A stretch of 64,000 nt of DNA from Mantis religiosa (Eukaryota; Arthropoda; Insecta; Mantodea; Mantidae): NCBI GenBank assembly GCA_030765055.1, contig CM060955.1, forward strand, positions 98,313,037 through 98,377,036. Direction: 5' to 3'. The notes under the pieces were generated by a model. The model made no database searches, was not told where the DNA came from, and saw nothing but the letters and a program-made list of their open reading frames with translations. Of this stretch, positions 46,569 to 57,430 are shown piece by piece. The number at the start of each line of letters is the position of its first letter. The first letter of the stretch is position 1. The translations under genes were made by a program, and so were the position numbers.

Positions 46569-47465
46569 TTATGTCAATTTTCCTAAGTTATCCTTTTCTT
46601 TTTCAAAATGTTCTTTTACCTCTTTAATTTGCAAAATTACTTCTTCTTTTACTTTACTTATCTCATCAATTTGTAACTTTATTTCCTCTTGGTGTATCTT
46701 ACTTTCATCATGTTGTAATTGCATTTCAGAACAAATTACATTGATTCTTTGTTCTACTTTATCTCCTAATTCTTCTCTTTGTTTTTGTGTTATTTCTGCC
46801 TGTTGTATCCTAAATGTTTCTAACTCTTTGTTTAATTCCATTCTTATTTCTTGTTTCACAATGTCCTGACCTAACCTAGTTTCCTGAATTATCTCTCTCA
46901 ACTCATTGACTTCCTTTCTATTCTCATCCTTATTAATCTCTATGATCTGCATGAGCCTTTCCATATTATCCCTACACTCTTTTCTCCCTTCTCTAATCTC
47001 CTGTGAAATTTCAGATTTTAATTCCTGTTTTAGCTTCTGTAATAAATTAATTTCTAAGTTACTCACATTTTGTGCTAGTTCCTGTCTTACTCCTACATCT
47101 AAATCATTCATTTTCTTAGTTAAATCGTTTACATTTTGTTCTATTTTAGAATCTAAATTACTCATTTCTGATTTTACATCTTTCATTCTAGAATCTAAAT
47201 TACTCATTTCAGATTTAACATCTCCTATTTCTGATTTTACATCTCTCATTCTAGAATCTAAATTACTCATTTCAGATTTAACATCTCTCATTCTAAAATC
47301 TAAATTCTTTGCATTTTGTTCTATTTTAGAATCTAAATTACTTAACATTCTTGTTATTCTTTCCAACATTGACTCATTATCTATGCTTAATCTTGCATCC
47401 TCCCTATTCATTCCTACACTATCAGTAACTTCTCCTTCCACTATTATTTCTTTTCTACTCGCCAT
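46569..47465 (-). CDS. Accessory coiled-coil ORF upstream of gag
   Basis: 298 codons from the ATG at 47465 (MASRKEIIVEG), the start with the better context; an in-frame ATG also exists at 47498. The protein is almost wholly charged and helical. Residues near 55-120 repeat the unit MSNLDSRMRDVKSE with variants, a tandem coiled-coil repeat also visible in DNA at 47148-47345. The rest continues with Glu/Lys-rich heptads (EINKDENRKEVNELREI, KEEVILQIKEVKEHFEK). No enzyme motif is seen. It lies between the primer binding site and gag. It may be an N-terminal extension of Gag separated by a single TAA, or an independent protein; which is not decidable from sequence. Confidence 0.85.
   Translation of the reverse strand: MASRKEIIVEGEVTDSVGMNREDARLSIDNESMLERITRMLSNLDSKIEQNAKNLDFRMRDVKSEMSNLDSRMRDVKSEIGDVKSEMSNLDSRMKDVKSEMSNLDSKIEQNVNDLTKKMNDLDVGVRQELAQNVSNLEINLLQKLKQELKSEISQEIREGRKECRDNMERLMQIIEINKDENRKEVNELREIIQETRLGQDIVKQEIRMELNKELETFRIQQAEITQKQREELGDKVEQRINVICSEMQLQHDESKIHQEEIKLQIDEISKVKEEVILQIKEVKEHFEKEKDNLGKLT
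47148..47345. repeat. Tandem repeat encoding coiled-coil units
   Basis: Successive blocks of TCTAAATTACTCATTTCAGA-type sequence with TTTACATCTCTCATTCTAGA-type spacers, in units of about 42 and 63 bp. They encode the SNLDSRMRDVKSE repeats. Confidence 0.9.
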
Positions 47466-47661
47466 CTTTTTAACTATTTTCTGATTTCTTAACAACATAA
47501 ATCTACTACTACTACTACTATTATTTTTTTTTTTTTTTTTTAATTTCACTCACTTAAACCAGTTCTCGTTTTCTTCTTTCTTCTCTCTTCTTTCTTCTTT
47601 CCTTTTAAATTCCCACGGAGCTGCACGATGCTTTAATCTCCTCTTCTTTATCCTATTCGAG

Positions 47662-47679
47662 CCCCACGTTGCTGCGCCA
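47662..47679 (-). promoter_or_regulatory. Primer binding site
   Basis: Two bases after the 5' LTR, the minus strand reads TGGCGCAGCAACGTGGGG. TGG at the 5' end pairs with the CCA of a tRNA, which would end CCCCACGUUGCUGCGCCA. Which tRNA this is, I cannot say without a tRNA set. Confidence 0.75.
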
Positions 47680-47681
47680 TT

Positions 47682-48178
47682 TGTAACGGGATTATATTTT
47701 CGTTCATCTTCAACTAATAAGAAGCAAGCCAACTTTTTGTAAGATCAAAGTCGAGTTTTAATCTACTGAGAGTCGTGAGATCTTTTCTCAGGTGTGGATG
47801 CGGATTTTTGGTGAAAATAAAATTTAGATGAGTCCAATTTTGTAATATATTATTTAATTATATAATATGAACTATGATTCACTCTTATCTATTATAAATA
47901 TTGAATAACACTTTTTGAATCTTATTAATTTTCCTTTACAATTACAATCATCGTAACATCTTTCCTCCTTCTCCAGCAAGACACAAGATTCTCACTTTTT
48001 CTAGATTATTGATTTTCTTGTCCCCATAGTAATTCCCACTTTATTTTGTGATTGGCCGATTCACTGACACGTCATCACACCACGTCATACCACTACTACT
48101 TCGGCCAATCACACAACTACATACATTTTTATATATTTATTATTCCTTCGAACATTACTAAACAAAAATACTGTTACA
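47682..48178 (-). repeat. 5' LTR
   Basis: Identical to 43610-44106 apart from one base seen (GATCA here, GATCC there). Confidence 0.97.
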
Positions 48179-48182
48179 ATGT

Positions 48183-48509
48183 GCATCTTCGATAGACAAC
48201 AAACAAGCCGTGTGCAATGCAAGGAGTGGCGACAAAGAGGATATAAACAATGTGTTAAAAACTGAGTTTTTAATTACGGACGCTCTTTAATTGCTGTGGT
48301 TCTAACGTCCCATCCTATGTTGCACCTGAAAGGTCCTTAATTTGCGCATAGGTCTCTTTATCAGGCTTGAGGTTCTTCTACGTGGCGTAAATCCACGACA
48401 CAGAACGTCCTTACCACACTTTACGAAGGATCTTTACGCATGAAAAAATCCAACGCCCTCCGTCAGATTATTATAGATGCGTGGTCTCTCGTCATTCTGA
48501 AAGACAGGT
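48183..48509. other. No recognised feature
   Basis: Unique-looking sequence of mixed composition between the LTR element and SINE D. Confidence 0.35.
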
Positions 48510-49140
48510 TTTCGGAAGGATAAGACGAAAGGAGACAGAGGGCGGCCGTCACAAGGAGTCACGACAGTGCATAGGACAGGTCCCCTAACGTTGACCAGTT
48601 GGATGCCAGTATAATCGGTATTCCAACCTCCGTGGTTCTTAAGCGGCCCACCAGGCCGGCGCGGAGAGCGAAAATCGGCCTACCGAAGGAGGAGGAGAAG
48701 GAGAAAGAGGGAGAAGGAGTAGGAAGAGGAGGAGGAGGAGGAGGAGGAGGAGGAGGAGGAGGAGGAGGAGGAGGAGGAGGAGGAGGAGGAGGAGGAGGAG
48801 GAGGAGGAGGAGGAGGAGGAGGAGGAGGAGGAGGAGGAGGAGGAGGTGTTTAACAGGAGCATATCATCATGCCTTGCACCGCCCGAGACATCCTCCGACT
48901 CTTCTAACCTGAAGTAGAAGTATACCGATCAGAGATGATGTGAAATGATAATGGAGATGAAATGGAGGGACAGGAAATTCGGGGGATGCAATTAAACTAC
49001 ATCAGCATTCGCCTGGCGACCCAGGAAACCCCCAGAAAGAACCCATAGATCAGGTGGGAGACCTTCCGGAGTAATCCTAACCGCCCGAAGGACATTTACA
49101 TCTCGGCACCTGAACATCCAACAGCCGGCTGCACTGTGTA
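48510..49140 (-). mobile_element. SINE family D-like copy with expanded GGA tract
   Basis: Reverse match to 33556-34077: GACAGAGGGCGGCCG, CACCAGGCCGG, AGGAGCATATCATCAT and GATGATGTGAAATGATAATG occur in the same order. The 5' head (higher coordinates) differs from the 33556 copy, so it is a variant subfamily. A long GGA array interrupts it where the other copy has a short GGAGGCAGGAG-type sequence. Confidence 0.82.
48675..48846. repeat. (GGA)n microsatellite
   Basis: Imperfect purine start, then pure GGA from 48727 to 48846. Poly-Gly and poly-Ser frames across it are repeat artefacts. Confidence 0.97.
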
Positions 49141-49728
49141 TAAACTCTGCATATGCTGGAAATATAATCCATCTCGTCTAAAAAAGAACTCATTTATTTT
49201 GGCCAATCTAAATAACTGAAAATCATAGATTGTTTATCTCAGGAGCAGAAGGGCTTATATCACTCTACTTTCAATTTCTTCTCCAATTTTATTCATACAC
49301 TCCTCCGTAGAGACGAAATCTTATAGAAACCACCGTAGTATTTATAATCCTCCAATTCTATGTTCTTTATATAGCAACAAAAAGGTTTGATGTTTTATAA
49401 TCACATGACTTTTTCTCTTGTTTATATAATTTTTACAACCTTATTTTTATATACTTTAGATTAATTTTGATAAACGTTTGCAGAAATAGTCTCATTATAC
49501 ACCTGAATAGCCAAATTTTTAAAAGCACATCGCCTTGCTGGACTTGTATTCCGAGCTTTCTATCCTGCATCCTGGGGAAAAACTGAATAGCGACAGTATA
49601 TTATAAACAGAGCAAGTATTGCAAAGTCCACATGTTAACAACGAATATCTTGGAGTCGATGGCACTAAACTTTACCTATGTTTTTGTGCAGTAATTTTTC
49701 GTTTATTTCTTATGCTTTATCCATTACA
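49141..49728. other. No recognised feature
   Basis: AT-rich, nothing recognised. Confidence 0.4.
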
Positions 49729-49947
49729 TTTTTTTACGTTCTCCAAAGTTACGATAAATGAAATGGGTGAAATATTTTAATGAGCCAGAGTCTATAGAGC
49801 TTAGAGTTACCCGTCATTCGTTTTTCAAGATAAGGGGAGAAGGTGGGGAAAAAACCTTATCCAAGTAACTCACCCTGATCGAGATTCGATGTCGAGACCT
49901 TTAGGACGTGAGTTAGACACTCTACCATCCATGCTACGGAGGCGGGC
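49729..49947 (-). mobile_element. SINE family A, diverged
   Basis: Reverse copy from TTTTACGTTCTCCAAAG to GGAGGCGGGC. Confidence 0.88.
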
Positions 49948-50299
49948 TAGGTTTACCCCTTATATAAAATTATTCAAATGTCCTCCAAATAAAGAGGACT
50001 TCAAAGGCTATGTTTAGAAAATCCAAGTTAAAAGTTTTCTTCATCAAGTAAAAGTATTGAGTATAGGTATGGTATTTTAATTAGAGCCATTCTTGAGAAA
50101 ATAAAAAAATATGCGAAATATTTCCATATTGAAATAGTTTGGAGCTAGAGATTCTTTTGAAAATTCTTCGTATTGCATCTTTGGAAAATGCGGAGTCTAA
50201 ATAATAAATTTATTTTTATCAGATATTTTGTTTTTACATTATACTGTTCAAAGACATACGAAAGTAACTTTTCGTACTATTGCATAGTAATATAACCCA
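49948..50299. other. No recognised feature
   Basis: AT-rich, nothing recognised. Confidence 0.35.
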
Positions 50300-50600
50300 C
50301 CGCAAGTAAGACCAGGACCTTCCAACCCGACTGCCGGCCTCATGCCCACATACGCAACGTGGGCGATCATCCAAGCGATACGGGGAGGAGATGTGGTCAG
50401 CATCTCGGCATCCCCCAGCCAGAATATTGACTTCTATGACCAGGGCCGCTTACATATTGTAAGCTCCTCAATTTCCTCACGATGATGAGTGGGCACCGGA
50501 CCCGGACTTAAAATCCGCACCCTGTTCCCGGGCCGCTTTCCGTGACAGTGAGCCAAGGCATGCTGCCCTAGCCCGCTACGCCAGGGCAACAGGACTCTTG
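50300..50600 (-). mobile_element. Putative tRNA-like SINE, family G
   Basis: In reverse the head GCCCTGGCGTAGCGGGCTAG has an A-box-like core, and GGTGCGGATTTTAAGTCC stands where a B-box should be. The body (ACGTTGCGTATGTGGGCATG, CTCCTCCCCGTATCG) recurs at 56540-56760. Confidence 0.7.
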
Positions 50601-51555
50601 CGTAGTAGAGGCGTACGTTAAATATAAATTTAAAATACTAAATCTCTCATATGTTTTAGCTTTTCTTCAACGCCACACTTCCTTCATGACGTGCAAATAT
50701 TAATTTACACAGGCCATTTCGTCTTGAAATGTTAGCAAGGTACTACAAAATCTGGTTAAATATAAATTAAAATTAGTGCATTTATCATACACTTTACCTT
50801 TTCTCCAAAACCACTCTTCCTTCACGATGTGCAGATATTAATTTATACAGTCCATTTCGTCCTGAAATGTTAGCAAGGTACTATAAAATGTGCAGTAACA
50901 AAGAGGTATAGTATTTCACAAGTTTTATGAGGTACAGTAGTTATTGTTAGTGTGTGACCTAAAGCGATAAGCCATCAGATGTTTTGACAAGTTGAAACGC
51001 AGAAGCACGCTTAGTGGCGAGGTGAAGATTTGGGCAAACAGGTTCTGCACTTGATAAGGTTACAGTAGTGACAGCTGAAGTGTTGCTTTGCTGATCTTAT
51101 CTATTGAAATAGGTATGCAAGTGATACTTATAAGTCCTTTTCTTTTCCTTTCACACTTTAATTACTGGCACTTGGCCATCAGTTTTAGTATCACTCAATG
51201 CGACAGCTCGACAGTTGTTACAATGACAACACTCACAAATTTTAGAATGCCATGTTTCCAATGCATATTTGACAGTATTTTCTAATATTTTGGGAGTTCA
51301 ATGTTCCAACAGCTTGTTAATTATCGTCATTTAAAGATGTGTTCAGCAAAAATAAATTTGACTAGAGAACATTTCTGGGCTATAATATTTTAAGTTTTGT
51401 GATTTTAAATCGTCATTAAAGCCTAAACAATAAAGATCAGTTTAGCCATCAATTATCTTAGTCCCATCTAAGATAATTTGATTGGTATAGCGATTTTAAA
51501 AGATCGGTTTTATTCTCAGTGATAGACGCCTAAGAATTGGGGTTAGAGCTAGATT
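50601..51555. other. No recognised feature
   Basis: Contains a local duplication: the block around TTAATTTACACAGGCCATTT (50700) recurs near 50850 with GCAAGGTACTA on both sides, a tandem copy of about 150 bp. Confidence 0.4.
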
Positions 51556-51566
51556 AGGTAAGGGAT

Positions 51567-51808
51567 TTTTTTTAGGTAATTTACGTCCTCCAACGTTATG
51601 TCATATGGGACGATGAATGGAATGGGTGAAATGATGCTCAAATGAGCCTAGGGTCCATAGAGCTTAAAGTTACCGAACACTCGTCTTTCAGGATCAGGGA
51701 AAACCTCGGAAAACACCTTATCCAGATAACTCACCCTGGCCGAGATTCGAACTCGGGACCTCTTGAACGCGAAGCAGACACGCTACCATCTACGCTACCG
51801 AGGTGGGC
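51567..51808 (-). mobile_element. SINE family A, full length
   Basis: Reverse copy with T-rich start and GAGGTGGGC end. Exact 11-bp duplication AGGTAAGGGAT at 51556-51566 and 51809-51819. Confidence 0.96.
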
Positions 51809-52069
51809 AGGTAAGGGATGGGACACTAGCACCTCGACGCGAAATTGGATCTTTTGTGTGTACACTCCCTGCAGGAGACGTATGGGCTGCAGAACGAACC
51901 ACGCAGATAACAAAGACATACTGTTTACCCACCACGAGAAGGCAAGCGGGGCCTGAAGAGAGAGAGACTTGAACTATTTATCTGCTCTGATAGGGGATCT
52001 TTTTACTACTAAATGAGTGTATGAGAGTGTATATGAGTCACTCATGTTGCCAGATCTAATGCTCGTTTC

Positions 52070-53348
52070 AGTAACTGCATTGTGTATTTTGCATGCCATG
52101 CCATGTGGTGCTGGCTGTATCTAGCCAGAAGGGTTTTGCTGCGTGCCCACCCGTTAAGGGTTTTACCGCAGGTAAGGTATTCAAAAACGGGATTTTGTAG
52201 GATGGATGTGAAAATGTGTAGTGTTTAACGCCCGCTTTTACTACATAGGCACCGCAGGCGGTGACACTGATGATGCATGAGATGAAGATGGAGCACCGGT
52301 GGAATGAGATGGCGGGGGAAACTGGAGGTCCCGGAGAAAACCCGCCCAACGCCGTGTTGTCCACCACAAATCTCACTTTGTGGTCGCCTGGGATCGAACC
52401 CGGGCCGCCTTGGTGAGAGCCAAGCGGTCTAACCACTGAGCCACGGCGTGGCCTGTAGGATGGATATGGTGTAGGTTTTGAGGTTGATGACTTTTGTGAG
52501 GTTACAATTATTGTACCTTCGGGGTGAAAGAACAAGATGCAATACCCAGCACCCTGGTGTTTTTTTAGTTTAGGTTGGGGAGAATTTTGTTGCCAAACGA
52601 CTTAGGAGATTATGTGGAGCTCAGCTTTAGCTGCTGTTAGGATTAGCTCCTGGGTTATCTTGGGTGCCCGCATGCCATGCGGGGGACCCGATGTTGTCTA
52701 GAACGGCATCTAGTGGGGTCATAATCTCCCAGTGATCTAACAAGGGCGCTTCTATGAGTTGGTAAAATTGCGTAGAATTTTGAAGCCCGGCGCCTAACTT
52801 CACCCTCCACATATGGAAGTCCCGAGGCTTCGTGAAGCAACCTGGTAGGAAAATAGTGACCCACAGAATAGATGGACCGTAGCCCTCTATTCTGTGCACG
52901 TTGAAGCCATGCTAACCAGCTATCGCCCCAGATCTCGCAGGCATATAGCATCACGGGGATCACCAGCGCTCGGAAGAGGTGTATTTTGCATGAACCTAGC
53001 ATACGTATAACATCCAGAAGGCGAACATAAAACATCATGCAAAAGTGTTGCCTTGCCTTCTTGTGTTGGGTGGACAATACTGAGTTCCCTAGCATTTACT
53101 AGCTTGACGATCCAGCTGATATAAGCACTCGATGGCGACCTAACCAAACCGAAGAGGGTAGCTCGAAATTCCCCTCCGGCAGTAACCGGACACTCCACGT
53201 AGCAGTGAAGACTTGAACGGCCTCTGGCGGAGCCGAGAAGAAATTCTAAATTACAAACCTCAGTGCCATCTGCCCGCCGATGACCGACATGAAAGCGGGA
53301 GACGAAATTAGAGGAAATGGCAGAGCGGAGAGCCGTACTCTCCAGCAT
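52070..53348 (-). pseudogene. LINE L-A: reverse transcriptase C-terminus and 3' UTR
   Basis: The minus-strand frame 53095-52655 reads CKIHLFRALVIPVMLYACEI then WGDSWLAWLQRAQNRGLR and LLHEASGLPYVEGEVRRRA: the 'Y-x-x-x-I-x-P-x-x-x-Y-x-x-E-x-W' and 'Q-R-x-x-R' order marks the segment after RT in many insect LINEs. Upstream to 53348 the protein is scrambled. The 3' UTR continues to about 52070 and is matched by 535-856 on the plus strand. A family B SINE interrupts the UTR. The RT catalytic motifs are not in this window. Confidence 0.85.
52208..52453 (-). mobile_element. SINE family B nested in LINE L-A
   Basis: Reverse full-length copy, GTGTTTAACGCCCGC to GCCACGGCGTGGCC. Exact 12-bp duplication TGTAGGATGGAT at 52196-52207 and 52454-52465. 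Confidence 0.97.
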
Positions 53349-53351
53349 TCA

Positions 53352-53580
53352 CCATTAATGGAATAAAAACCAATAATAGGACACATGTGCAGTATAATAC
53401 ACAGTTGAGAGATGTTAATTTAGCGCCTCCACCAGCATCCATACGTATTTGCACTCGTTACACCATATCTTGTGAATTATTTTACTTAGTGCCGATTTAA
53501 TGCATGAATGGAGATGTCTGTAAAGCTTAGGCTTGGGCTGGATTTTGGCCTAATTTGAAAAGTGTTTGTGGCGCACAGAC
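53352..53580. mobile_element. End fragment of the 26930 mariner family
   Basis: CCAATAATAGGACACATGTGC and the CCTCCACCAGCATCCATACG block match 26975-27150, the left end of that element. No transposase remains. Confidence 0.7.
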
Positions 53581-53634
53581 CGGACTCAGATGTTAAAGGC
53601 GAAAGAAAATATGGATTTGCCGCATTAAACATAT

Positions 53635-53677
53635 TTTTTTTAAGTTACGTCCTCCAACGTAAAGTCATATCGGACGA
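53635..53677 (-). mobile_element. 43-bp SINE A fragment with full target-site duplication
   Basis: Only a T-run plus ACGTCCTCCAACGTAAAGTC and CATATCGGACGA of family A. Exact 12-bp duplication CATTAAACATAT at 53623-53634 and 53678-53689. Confidence 0.93.
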
Positions 53678-53689
53678 CATTAAACATAT

Positions 53690-54751
53690 GATTTTATTTG
53701 TCACGTAAATACCTTAAACAATGTGCATCAAAAATCTGCTGCGGAGTAGAACTGCAATGCCCAAAACTGAAGCCTCGAAAGTGCCACATGCGACCACTTG
53801 CAAGTAGCTGTTGAACATCCCTCATCAGCTCTGTTCTGAGTGCAGGGGACTGCGCTTCTTACATATGCCATAAGTAGACCACTACCCATCAACGGCAAAC
53901 ACTCTTTCCCATGCAATGCTGTGTTATGCCTATTATGTTCTTACATATTCTGAACTCATTTTCGGGTACTTCCAGCCATACTCCGCACCAAATTTTTTCA
54001 CACAGACCCCACACAAAGCACAGACTACGATGTGCAATTGCATTAAATAAAACCTAGCTTCATTCTTGCATTTTCAGATGTACTAATGAACTGCAGTAAA
54101 GAAAGAGTTCAGAACAGAGATATTTCTACTCATAATGAACTCCTAAGTCTCTAGCCTAGAACTCAGAAGTAAACCATACATAGATATTTTTTAGAAGTTT
54201 ACTTTCTAGGTGTTACAAAATTCATAAATAAAGTTCATAAGTACATAAACTTTAGATATCTCTCAAATTTTTATAGTGAAGACATTATTGCAGAGGAAAT
54301 GCAAGTAAATTAAAGTAAAATATTCTGCAATGATAATGAAAGAAATATTAATATTCATAGCATGTACAACTACAGTTGCTTGTATAATGATGATATTTTA
54401 TTTATGTCCCCCAATATGAAATGCTAGGAAAAATTTTCCCACATTATTTGTGACTAATGCATCTGAGAAACATTCATTTTCAAAGTTAAATGAGTAAAGG
54501 ATGAGTTATAAAATTGTGTTACACAACCACACTAATTTTAAATTTGAAAAGTACTGAACCTGTCATTTTGGCAGAAATTGATTTTTAGACAGCTTTCCCA
54601 ATTTTGTTCCCTTAACGTGCAAAAAGTTTTGTCTAAAACGTAAAGACTAATAATATCTAATTAGTAAAGGAAATCTGGATTTTCTAATAATAACTAGGTA
54701 ATTATGGTAAACCTTCATCAATCTTTTGTGCTTCAATATAAAATTACTGAC
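53690..54751. other. No recognised feature
   Basis: AT-rich, nothing recognised. Confidence 0.4.
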
Positions 54752-54763
54752 ATGAATATCATT

Positions 54764-55368
54764 TAAGTTAATTGATGGAAATTAATTGTTCCTTCACACT
54801 AGCCATATATAGGCTAAGGTTTTGGATAGATGGAGTCAAACTGAAAAATTCAATGCCATGACCAGGATTTGAACCACGGATCTCCTGGTTATATGAGATA
54901 TAACGAGTAATATAATATATGAGTCAATTGGAGAATTTAATGTCAGGACGGCATGTTGGCCATGGTAACTCAATGGTTAAGAGCGACTGGATGGAAACCA
55001 GGAGATCCATGGTTCAAATCCTGATTATGGCATTGAACTTTTCAGTTTGACTCTATATATCCAAAACCTTAGCCTATACATAGCTAGTGTGAAGGAACAA
55101 TTAATTTCCATTGATTAACTTAAATAATAAGAGTTAAATAATGAAGCCTGGGACTCAAGTACTTACAATAGTAAGTCACCACAGTGTATCTCGAATAAGA
55201 GAGCCCCTAGTGGTTTACTGGAAAATTTACAAGTCAGTTAGAGAATTTAGTGTCATGACGGCAGGTTGGCCATGGTAGCTCAATGGGTAAGAGCAACTGG
55301 ATGGAAACCAGGAGATCCGTGGTTCAAATCCTGGTCATGGCATTGAATTTTTCAGTTTGACTCTATCT
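54764..55368 (+). mobile_element. Foldback tRNA-SINE, family F, copy F3
   Basis: Exact 12-bp duplication ATGAATATCATT at 54752-54763 and 55369-55380. Begins TAAGTTAATTGATGG with an inverted module to about 54888, then reads forward through a tRNA-like core (54958-55030), the CTATATATCC joint and a linker, and a second core (55270-55342), ending GTTTGACTCTATCT. The same design as F1 on the opposite strand, without the nested SINE. Confidence 0.9.
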
Positions 55369-55654
55369 ATGAATATCATTAATAGTATTTATATTATTGT
55401 TTGTATTATTTATGTATTACTGTTATTATTTATTATTTTTACTATTATTACTTTTACTGGAAATTATTATTTAGTACTTCATTATAATTTTTTAAAATTA
55501 ATTTTTAGTCAATTCTTTAGGAAGTCAAATTTTATACTTGCCAAGTGCCTCTGCATTTCTTGATTCAGACCTGGTTCTAGATGTTGTTTCTCCCTATATC
55601 TCTAAAATATTCAGATGTGACACTATTCACCTAACTTTTTAATAGCCACATGAC

Positions 55655-55754
55655 TACTAAAATTAGGCAAGTGAGTCAACCTTGTATATACTTTTCTCCA
55701 CTTACAAGTGGAGAAAACTATATACAAGGTTGACTCACTTGCCTAATTTTAGTA
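55655..55754. repeat. 100-bp near-perfect palindrome in a 140-bp insertion
   Basis: Arms 55655-55703 and 55706-55754 are 49-bp reverse complements with one mismatch, around the spacer AC. The larger insertion 55657-55796 adds a 42-bp tail and is flanked by an exact 15-bp repeat ATAGCCACATGACTA at 55642-55656 and 55797-55811. Confidence 0.93.
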
Positions 55755-55811
55755 ACAATGGCACTCCACTTTCTGAAATACTTCTTTTTATTCTATATAG
55801 CCACATGACTA

Positions 55812-56539
55812 TTTTTAGGAGTATTTATGTAATTTCTTTAGAAACTGTTTGAGTATAATTTTGTACATTTATATCAGAAAAGTGCATTGCAGGTGCTAAA
55901 TAATTTTCAGAGTAGGATCTGACACAGAATTCCTTTGTTTGTTTACAGATTTTTTAATAAATGTGTCCTAACGTGGGATTATGTGTCAGACTGTGTATGG
56001 TAATTTTCTTGGTGGTGGCAAACATGGTTGCAGGACCCGCAGCTACTTTTGTAGTGTCCATCTACATCATTGCAATGACAATCAAAATGATGATTACTAA
56101 AAAACTGCCCTGATGGAAGATAAGTTTTATAAATATGTATGTGAGAATGATTATATTGTTCATTATAAAGACTTACCATTACAGATTAAGTCACAGATAC
56201 TTAAGCTTTTGAAACTGTGGCTAATAAATGTTGAAAATTAAAATTCACATAATTTGATCACAACTGTTGCTAATGTAATCAAGTCTTTCATATAATATGT
56301 CCAAATAAACCTGCTACTTTGTGTAAAATAATATTTAATAGCAATGATTTGCTATCAGAATTACTATCATCAAAAAATGTTTCAAAAACGAGTATAAAGT
56401 GTAGAAACAACAGACTTATATTTGAAGCTGATATTTGCAACACCTCAACTAACCTAATCCAAACCTTTTCTATATTCAAACTGTAAAAAACTTGTATATT
56501 TGTCTAATATAGAGGTAATATGATTAATATAAACCATGA
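55812..56539. other. No recognised feature; Cys/His-rich frame
   Basis: The minus-strand frame 55979-56179 is rich in Cys and His (CHCNDVDGHYKSSCGSCNHVC) but shows no regular zinc-finger spacing. I do not call it a gene. Confidence 0.25.
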
Positions 56540-56760
56540 CATAACAGCCCACCAACCCAACTGTCAGCCTCATGTCCACATACACAAGGTAGAGTGGGCG
56601 ATCATCTATCCGATATGGGGAGGAGATATGGTCAGCATTATGGCACCCTTAGCTGGAAAGTTGGCTTTCTAGACCTAGCATAGTCCTCAATTTCCTCACG
56701 AAGCTGAGCGGGCAAGTGGTCCTAACTCAGGACTTAAAATCCACAACCCCCAAGGATGGG
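56540..56760 (-). mobile_element. SINE family G, second copy
   Basis: Reverse match to 50300-50520 (CTCATGTCCACATACAC, GATATGGGGAGGAGATATGG, TCAATTTCCTCACGA) with insertions and deletions. Confidence 0.7.
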
Positions 56761-56804
56761 AATGATCCTGAGCACATTCATTGGCAGGGAATCAAAGCAC
56801 AATT

Positions 56805-57430
56805 TCATATTTCATATTCATATTCATATTTATTCACCAGGAGATTCTTACAGAATTTTGGGCTTCGTCAAAATAACATAAATAATTTAAATATATACAG
56901 TTGTAAAAATATTTAACTACACAGGATACATGATAATTCTATAAACATTAGTCCTTTTAACAATTAGTGTGATATTAATAAAGGTTTGAAAGCTAATACA
57001 CATCATCTTAAGTCTTAAAATCCACAGGGTGAGGCAGGTCCAGGCGTCCACATCATCTTCCTTGTTGTTTCGGCATGTAGTCTCAAACGTATGTAACAAG
57101 CAATTTACAAATTCGGATTAGTGTTATGTCATATAGCCTATGTCACATATACATTACAGGTTTTTTATTTAGCATATATACAAATATTCATCTATATCAT
57201 AGAAAGCACTATTGATTAAATAATTTTTTAACTGTTTAGTAAACTCTGGACCTGATGTTTGTTTAATATTGAATGGTAATTTATTTTATAATACTTTTCC
57301 AATCACAAAGGGATTCTTGTCAAAAAACGTCTTTCCTTTCCCTTCCCTATACATATTGCTTTTGGTTCTAGTATCGTATGTGTGTACATTGCTATTAATC
57401 TTTATATCTGATTTTTGTCTGACCCTATAA
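56805..57430 (-). pseudogene. LINE ORF2 C-terminal end and 3' tail (Jockey/CR1-like)
   Basis: The minus-strand frame from about 57430 to 57165 reads VHTYDTRTKSNMYREGKG, then KTFFDKNPFVIGKVL, a stop, and NKLPFNIKQTSGPEFTKQLK followed by NYLINSAFYDIDEYL. This is the standard C-terminus of Jockey/CR1-like ORF2 ('Y-D-T-R...L-Y-N-x-L-P...F-K-x-x-L-K-x-Y-L'). The frame then ends and 3' UTR runs to 56805, where ATTCATATTCATATTTATTC-type repeats form the tail. Confidence 0.88.

Larger units (their letters stand above)
43610..48178 (-). mobile_element. Young, internally deleted Ty3-type LTR retrotransposon
   Basis: Two 497-bp LTRs (43610-44106 and 47682-48178) bound 3,575 bp of internal sequence. ATGT at 43606-43609 and 48179-48182 is the 4-bp target-site duplication. 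I see one difference between the LTRs (GATCC against GATCA), so the insertion is recent. All frames run on the minus strand: a coiled-coil ORF, gag, then a pol frame with an aspartic protease. The pol frame stops just where the reverse transcriptase should begin; reverse transcriptase, RNase H and integrase are all missing. The copy could only have moved with proteins supplied by another element. Confidence 0.97.

Noticed and set aside
44453..47484. Plus-strand frames of 128-192 codons across the LTR element
   Set aside because: They are antisense shadows of pol, gag and the coiled-coil ORF.
48599..48862. Poly-Gly and poly-Ser frames
   Set aside because: They are the GGA microsatellite; no domain outside the repeat.
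52068..52535. 155-codon minus-strand frame
   Set aside because: Runs across the SINE B insertion and LINE UTR; no protein motif.
10967..53677. CRISPR-like array of repeated units
   Set aside because: The repeated units are dispersed SINEs with target-site duplications, in both orientations and at irregular distances.
55979..56179. Cys/His-rich small protein
   Set aside because: No regular finger spacing, no signal peptide and no conserved neighbour; likely chance.
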